The notes under the pieces were generated by a model. It saw nothing but the letters and a program-made list of their open reading frames with translations. It was not told the origin of the DNA and ran no database searches. A stretch of DNA of 64,000 nt. Source: Bacillus sp. EAC. Its GTDB lineage: Bacteria; Bacillota; Bacilli; Bacillales; Bacillaceae_G. The DNA lies in contig NZ_NCSY01000002.1 of assembly GCF_002156875.1 (NCBI RefSeq), positions 248,001-312,000 on the forward strand, in the 5' to 3' direction. Positions 59,067 to 64,000 of this stretch are shown piece after piece. How positions within the stretch are numbered: the stretch's first letter is position 1; the number at the start of each line of letters is the position of its first letter. Position numbers and translations under genes: made by a program.

Positions 59067-59224
59067 ATTTCCACACCAGGATGCTCGCTTTTCATGGGAT
59101 GACGATGAGCCCCTTTGGGCCCACACGATGTGGGTCATGCATGCGTTACGACCGGAAGCCTTGGTATTAGTATGCCTACCTTTTTGACCATTGTGGAGTC
59201 TCTCCTTTCCCGCTACTCCCACAC
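59067..59224. repeat. Intergenic repeat, copy 4 (long form, right end lost)
   Basis: Starts GATTTCCACACCAGGATGCT and contains the same inner segment as copy 2 (CCCACACGATGTGGG, CATGCATGCGTTACGACC, TATGCCTACCTTTTTGACC). It ends at CCGCTACTCCCACA, lacking the CACCTTCCGTTCC right end. Confidence 0.85.
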
Positions 59225-59250
59225 CTTTAGAAAAAGCTTACAAATAAAAA

Positions 59251-59293
59251 ATAGCCCTTCTTCGTAAGATTGAATTCTTACTTTCAGGGCTAT
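59251..59293 (-). terminator. Terminator of the lysozyme-like gene
   Basis: Minus-strand ATAGCCCT / AGGGCTAT outer arms and GTAAGA / TCTTAC inner arms, then TTTTTT; overlaps the stop codon. Confidence 0.7.
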
Positions 59294-59883
59294 GATTCTC
59301 TATGTTTGATTGCCTCAAAAATTTCAAAGTACTTTGTTTTTTTCAATACTTTATCACTATACGTAAAATCTCCGTAGCAATATGGATATCGGAAGTTTTT
59401 CTTGTTGTTATTGCATGTATAAAGCTCTGGATTTGTATCGACCATTGAAAGGGAATATGATTTTGCAAGCGCAATGGAGTGCTTTCCGCCATGCGATTTT
59501 ACAAAATCAATATAGGAAATTCCCATATTATAACTTTGAATAATCGTATTTAAATCTACACCTTGTTTTTTCCCATATGAATAAACATCTGCAAAATGAA
59601 CAACGCCTTGTTGAATACTTTTCGATGAATTTTGAATACTATCTTTCGCCAAACCTAGTGATTCAGACGCTTGCATTGGGTCAGACCCTTTGCCTTTTGT
59701 TTCTTGCATCATAAGTCCTAATAACAGTGGTGTATACTGTTCTAATTCAACTGATTGGAGTTCAGTATAAACTTTTGATTCATATTTAATCACATCTTGA
59801 AAATAATAATGATATATAGCAAACGATCCAATAATCGCCATTAAAATTGTAAATAAAAAAAGTCTTCTAAAAAATTTCAACAT
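59290..59883 (-). CDS. Small membrane-anchored lysozyme-like protein
   Basis: This 197-residue protein has one N-terminal membrane segment (6-25) and a lysozyme-like domain of the type found in CwlT: catalytic-type Glu in LLLGLMMQETKGKGSDPMQASESLGLA, then IQQGVVHFADVYSYGKKQGVD and IIQSYNMGISYIDFV. It should cleave glycan strands from the outer membrane face. A good ribosome site (GGGAGG) lies 16 bases from the ATG, too far to be ideal, so the N-terminus is uncertain. It is monocistronic, with a terminator overlapping its stop. Confidence 0.8.
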   Translation of the reverse strand: MLKFFRRLFLFTILMAIIGSFAIYHYYFQDVIKYESKVYTELQSVELEQYTPLLLGLMMQETKGKGSDPMQASESLGLAKDSIQNSSKSIQQGVVHFADVYSYGKKQGVDLNTIIQSYNMGISYIDFVKSHGGKHSIALAKSYSLSMVDTNPELYTCNNNKKNFRYPYCYGDFTYSDKVLKKTKYFEIFEAIKHRES

Positions 59884-60145
59884 TTTTACTCTAATTCAAT
59901 ACCTCCCTATCAATCTTTATTTATTCATTATAACGTATATTTTCAGTTTAAAAAGCAATGTACCAAAACTACATATATTTGACATCAAATTGAGAAAAAA
60001 GATACATGAAGCGATTACAATTCTTGAGACAAAAGGTCTAGAATATTATAAAAGGATTTATTCATTTTTCATTCATTCCAATCAATGTGTTTATTAACCG
60101 TTTCCTTTAGCAAAAACGATTTACCATCTTTTAGAAAGTCGCCAA
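59884..60145. other. Intergenic region between lysozyme-like gene and large subtilase
   Basis: AT-rich; I see no gene, repeat or structured element other than the subtilase terminator that follows at 60146. Confidence 0.4.
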
Positions 60146-60175
60146 CAAAAAAAGAGCCTTTATTATTAGGCTCTC
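60146..60175 (-). terminator. Terminator of the large subtilase gene
   Basis: Minus-strand GAGAGCCT, seven-base loop, AAGGCTCT, then TTTTTTG, about 110 bases past the stop codon. Confidence 0.75.
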
Positions 60176-60283
60176 AAAGTGTTGAAATATAACTTAGTCA
60201 CTTTTAGAATAAATCCACTTTGTAGAATCAATTCCTAAGTAGGTAAGATAGCTTCTTAATTAAGCTAAGTTTATTTATTAAGG

Positions 60284-63200
60284 TTATTGAACAACTGTTA
60301 CTTGTTTAACTGGCGTTGTTACTTTAAAACCGTCTTTTGTTACTACATCAAGCGTGATCGTATATGTTCCATTTGGAAGGTCCGTTTCAGGTAACCATGC
60401 TGCTTTTAGTGTATGTTCATTTTTCACTTCCCACGAATCAACCAATTTCCCACTTGCATCTTTAACATTAATCGTCCAGTCTACTCTTGCATAAGCCCAA
60501 GCAGATATCTTGGCTGGTTTGGTCTCGTTTACACCAGTCGGCGCAGTTGATATATTCCAATTTTGCATACCCATAGTATATTTTATAAAGCTCGTATCTC
60601 CCCAAACCTTGTACGATTGATTTCCTGCCCAATCAATGGCTTGAATAACAATGCTTTTCGGTTCGGTATTAACGAGTTGAGATTTCACCCCAGCTGCTGG
60701 TGAATAATATTGTCCATTAACGTAAATAACAGCTGAATGATAGTCAGTTGCATTGTCTACTACATCCCAAGAAACTTCATATTTTCCGTTCTTTGGTGTC
60801 ACTTTAAGTTCTGTAACTGTCGGACCGACGGAATCTACTGTTATTGGCATTTTAACGATCTGAGGTTTTGCGTTTTCATAATCTAATGTTGATTTTATAA
60901 CATATTGGTATACACCATCTGGTACAAATTGATCTGAAGTATCCCTCATATCCCATTTATAACCTTGATACATTGTATCCCCAATTGGCATTATATTTTT
61001 TCTGAATTTAAATGGTGCTCCAGTATATTCACTAAAATCGCCTAAATTTTTAATGAGTTTTCCAGATGAATCTTCAATATACATTTCAACTTTATCTAAA
61101 TTACGTAACGCTTGAAATGAAGCAAAAATTCCATCAAGAATATAGTTTGGTGAATAGGCAATATGGTTAAGAGTGAATGTATCATTATTGGGGTTATATC
61201 CTAATGGAAATCTTTCTGAATTTTCGTCCCAAAGTGCAGTATATCCTACAAACGCATCTTTCTCCCATGCTGGAGCGTCAATATTTCGTGGCTCATCCCA
61301 ATTTCCATAGAAGCCCATATAAGGAACCGTTAAAGGTACTGCTTTATCTTGATCCTTCGCTACTGGTACAAGACGAACAAAACCTTCTACAAAACTATTT
61401 TTCTTTAAGGAGTCTGGTAAAGTTATATCGACTGTTAGATGTTTATGTTGGCCAGGTTTGATTTTAATCGAAGCTACTTGTGTTGGTGAAACTTGTTTAT
61501 TATCTACTTTTACAATTGCGCCGTTAATACGTTCGCTAGTTAATGATAAATACTCTTTTGGATCCAATTTCCCATCACCATCGAAATCAAATTCCTTCGT
61601 TTCGGTCTTATCTTTTAGTAAATCTACAAATACATTGTATTCAAATTCATCCTTATCTCTATTACTTTTACCCGTAGGAATGTCGAATGCTTCCATATCT
61701 AATGTAAAGCTTGTATTTCGACTAATTTCCTTTAAAGCAACTGCTCCAGCTTGTTCTAAAGGCGTGTTTCTACTAGTTACAATAACTGGAGTATTAATGG
61801 CATTTTGAATTTTCATTAATCCTGATCCTTGTACACGTGGAGAATATGGAACTTCTCCATTCGTTCTTGGATCCATGACCACATTAGCTGTATTCATTAA
61901 AGCAACTTTTGCCTTCAAAACAGTATCTTCTGAATGTGTTAACCCTTTTTGATAAAGTGCCTGCAATAACAATGCAGATCCTCCTGCAACATGAGGAGTT
62001 GCCATGGATGTTCCACTCATCATTTCATAATCATTTCCTGGTACAGTAGAATAAATATTTCCACCAGGAGCAGAAATCTCTGGTTTAAAATCTAATGTAC
62101 TTGGAGATCCAACTGATGAAAAATAGGACATTGTGTCTTTTAATGGGTTATCTACATAAGTATCTTCTGATAATTTCATACTTAGATATTGGCCATTTGG
62201 TAGAGCGCTCATTTTACTTAACAATGCTTCACCTACCGCTTTACTTGTTGAAGCTGCTGGTGTTGCAGTTGCTGTTACTGGTAGAGAAGTATAATCATTC
62301 CAAACTGTAGGTGGTATCATAATAATAGCCTTTACTCCTGCACTCTTTGCAGTAAACTGAATAGATGAAACAGTACTATATGGATTTAATAGTTTAACTA
62401 CGGCAATGTAGTTAGTTTTTCCTTTAGGATAATCAGTTGCTTTACTTCCTTCACCTACGTATACCATATCATAGCTTACGTCTGGTGAAAGAGCCTTAGT
62501 AAGTTTAAAATTATAGGATGCAGGGAATTGCGTTTGATTTCTAAACGGTAGTGAAAAACCATCTGCTGCAGCTAGTGTATTCACATGATATTTAGTATTT
62601 TCATAGGAAGCAACCGATAGAGCAAATGGACTTACACCTGGTGCACCAACTGTTCCAATATCAGGATTTTCTGCAAATGGTTTTAATGACGACATAGTAA
62701 TGTTATTCTTCGTACTGTAGGCTGAATTACCTGCTGCCACGACAACAAGAGTACCCTGTTCTGTAGCTTGTCGGATGGCTTTTTGGATCGGATCAAACGC
62801 TTCATCAACATAGCCCGCATCTACACCTAAACTCATGTTGATCACATCTGCACCCATTGTGACAGCATGCTCAATTCCTGCAATAATATCGTCTTCAGAG
62901 GCACCGCCACCTTTATCTGAAAATACTTTCTCAGCTAAAAGCTGTACACCAGGTGCAATACCAGCTACTCCACCCTTCGTTTCGTCTCCGTTTGCTCCAA
63001 TTGTTCCAGACACGTGTGTACCATGCGGACTACCAGTTGATCCAGGAATGACATCCGTATCGTTGTCAGCCCAATCATAGCCTGTTGGAACTTTATCGGT
63101 ATACCAGATTTCGTTTACATCTGTCCCAGCCATTTTTTGATCCATTTTTTCATGAGTCCATCTTTCTTTCGTTTTTGCTGCATCTGATAGCTTCAAATCC

Positions 63201-63832
63201 TTGTGAGTATAATCAATTCCAGAATCAACAACTCCGACTACTAAGCCTTCTCCTTTATATCCGTATTGTTCCCATACTTTTTGAGCTTGTACTAATTCCT
63301 TGCTAGTTGCCATTGTTTCCTCAAATGTTCTAGCAACATGAACGTGCGTAACACCTGGAATGGATTTGATATCTTTTAAATTTTGGAACTCAGTTTCGAC
63401 ACTGAATCCGTTAAACCCTTCAAAATAACGATGTTTGACTTTAATCGAATCATTGGATTTAGAATGTTTTTCATTTGAGATTTGCTCGATTACTTTATCT
63501 TGCTTTTGCTTCATTAATGATTTTTTATTTTCAGATGTATTATCCACATCTGTTGGCTGTTCTACTTCGACAATAAATCGAACAGTCTCATTCGGTTTAT
63601 ATGCTTTAGCTAAACCTTTTTCATATACATCTTTATACATAGTTTCGTCACTACTAGTATCAGCCTGATCTCTATTTAATAATTGTCTTCCTTGCTCCAC
63701 TATTTCTTCGATTCCCGATGGTTCACTAGAATTGTCATAACTCTCAGCAAAAGCTGTAAATGATGTGACAAACAATGAGGCTAAAGCAGCAGTGGACAGT
63801 ACCTTAAATGCAATTACTTTTCTTTTTTTCAT
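60284..63832 (-). CDS. Vpr/C5a-peptidase-like secreted subtilase
   Basis: This 1182-residue protease has a signal peptide (1-29, cleavage after AFA), an I9-type propeptide (about 80-170), a subtilisin domain with catalytic D203 (VVDSGID), H270 (SPHGTHVSG) and S609 (SGTSMATPHVAGG), a PA domain inserted between the His and Ser segments (about 420-560), and Fn3-like beta domains to the C-terminus. A short calcium-type sequence DFDGDGKLDPKEY occurs in the C-terminal half. The layout is that of lactocepin, C5a peptidase and B. subtilis Vpr, though it is longer than Vpr. No LPXTG anchor is present, so it should be released. AAGGAG precedes the ATG. Confidence 0.92.
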   Translation of the reverse strand: MKKRKVIAFKVLSTAALASLFVTSFTAFAESYDNSSEPSGIEEIVEQGRQLLNRDQADTSSDETMYKDVYEKGLAKAYKPNETVRFIVEVEQPTDVDNTSENKKSLMKQKQDKVIEQISNEKHSKSNDSIKVKHRYFEGFNGFSVETEFQNLKDIKSIPGVTHVHVARTFEETMATSKELVQAQKVWEQYGYKGEGLVVGVVDSGIDYTHKDLKLSDAAKTKERWTHEKMDQKMAGTDVNEIWYTDKVPTGYDWADNDTDVIPGSTGSPHGTHVSGTIGANGDETKGGVAGIAPGVQLLAEKVFSDKGGGASEDDIIAGIEHAVTMGADVINMSLGVDAGYVDEAFDPIQKAIRQATEQGTLVVVAAGNSAYSTKNNITMSSLKPFAENPDIGTVGAPGVSPFALSVASYENTKYHVNTLAAADGFSLPFRNQTQFPASYNFKLTKALSPDVSYDMVYVGEGSKATDYPKGKTNYIAVVKLLNPYSTVSSIQFTAKSAGVKAIIMIPPTVWNDYTSLPVTATATPAASTSKAVGEALLSKMSALPNGQYLSMKLSEDTYVDNPLKDTMSYFSSVGSPSTLDFKPEISAPGGNIYSTVPGNDYEMMSGTSMATPHVAGGSALLLQALYQKGLTHSEDTVLKAKVALMNTANVVMDPRTNGEVPYSPRVQGSGLMKIQNAINTPVIVTSRNTPLEQAGAVALKEISRNTSFTLDMEAFDIPTGKSNRDKDEFEYNVFVDLLKDKTETKEFDFDGDGKLDPKEYLSLTSERINGAIVKVDNKQVSPTQVASIKIKPGQHKHLTVDITLPDSLKKNSFVEGFVRLVPVAKDQDKAVPLTVPYMGFYGNWDEPRNIDAPAWEKDAFVGYTALWDENSERFPLGYNPNNDTFTLNHIAYSPNYILDGIFASFQALRNLDKVEMYIEDSSGKLIKNLGDFSEYTGAPFKFRKNIMPIGDTMYQGYKWDMRDTSDQFVPDGVYQYVIKSTLDYENAKPQIVKMPITVDSVGPTVTELKVTPKNGKYEVSWDVVDNATDYHSAVIYVNGQYYSPAAGVKSQLVNTEPKSIVIQAIDWAGNQSYKVWGDTSFIKYTMGMQNWNISTAPTGVNETKPAKISAWAYARVDWTINVKDASGKLVDSWEVKNEHTLKAAWLPETDLPNGTYTITLDVVTKDGFKVTTPVKQVTVVQ

Positions 63833-64000
63833 TTAGATAGCTCCTTTTTCATCTTTTCAAATTAAAAACTAGAAATTGAAAGACCAGTAATTTCATTTTT
63901 ATTACTAAAATTAGTATTTTTATTTTAGTAGTTAGTGAGATTGGTAGCTTCTATCCCTAGTTATCTACGCAATATTCATTATTAAGAATTTATTAAACTC
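63833..64000. other. Upstream region of the large subtilase gene
   Basis: AT-rich leader/promoter DNA up to the window edge. No gene or clear promoter box can be supported. Confidence 0.4.

Larger units (their letters stand above)
58778..59289. other. Intergenic region with sigma-D-like promoter and repeat copy 4
   Basis: Holds the promoter candidate (58950-58976), the truncated repeat copy 4 (59067-59224) and the terminator of the next gene. No coding frame is supported. Confidence 0.5.

Overview
The window looks like chromosomal DNA of a motile, low-GC, endospore-forming-type Bacillaceae. The gene order from minJ to degS follows the Bacillus subtilis degSU-comF-flg-hag-fliD-hpf-secA-prfB-ftsEX region. 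I cannot fix the species; a Bacillus or Gottfriedia-like genus is a guess from overall protein character. Nearly everything from 7.7 to 47 kb is on the minus strand, except fliB (28.0-29.2 kb).

Region by region. (1) 1-7.4 kb is an accessory, decayed stretch: an MpsC-family gene, a TRIC-family membrane protein, a YdeI-like gene, small membrane peptides, two broken genes on the minus strand, dispersed short repeats, and a two-frame gene for a GIY-YIG homing-type endonuclease with an unusually long array of helix-turn-helix modules. The two frames are joined at an exact A_AAA_AAA slippery heptamer. (2) 7.7-22.8 kb is core: minJ, ctpB, katA with PerR boxes, an FtsEX-type peptidoglycan hydrolase with an M23 domain, ftsX-ftsE, cccB, yvjA, prfB with its +1 programmed frameshift, secA, hpf and a cold-shock gene, then a kimA-like potassium importer at 23-24.8 kb. 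(3) 25-39.4 kb is the late flagellar block: fliT, fliS, fliD, flaG, then a flagellin lysine methylase (fliB, opposite strand) and a 1265-residue VWA/IPT/Big surface protein, then hag, csrA, fliW, yviE, flgL, flgK, flgN, flgM, yvyF. Sigma-D-type promoters precede flaG, hag and yvyF. The hag leader carries a hairpin with a CsrA-type motif in its loop. (4) 39.4-47 kb holds comFC, comFA (no comFB), a DegV protein, degU, degS, an LCP enzyme and yvyE. (5) 47.2-63.8 kb is a secretome block: an amidase, a sugar-phosphate transferase, two large subtilases, a lytic transglycosylase with SH3, a multi-SH3 glucosaminidase with a sigma-D-like promoter, and a small lysozyme-like protein.

Non-coding features that stand out are a cluster of seven DnaA-box-like sites at 50.31-50.55 kb, four copies of a 130-190 bp intergenic repeat (two carrying the same extra inner segment), and a roughly 115 nt sequence at 49.3-49.4 kb that folds on paper into a three-way junction.

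Functionally, the core genes link motility (flagellar filament assembly, FliW-CsrA control, DegS-DegU switching), competence DNA uptake, division and wall remodelling (MinJ, FtsEX, hydrolases), and secretion (SecA plus extracellular enzymes). All identifications are by eye from protein sequence and context; no search was run.
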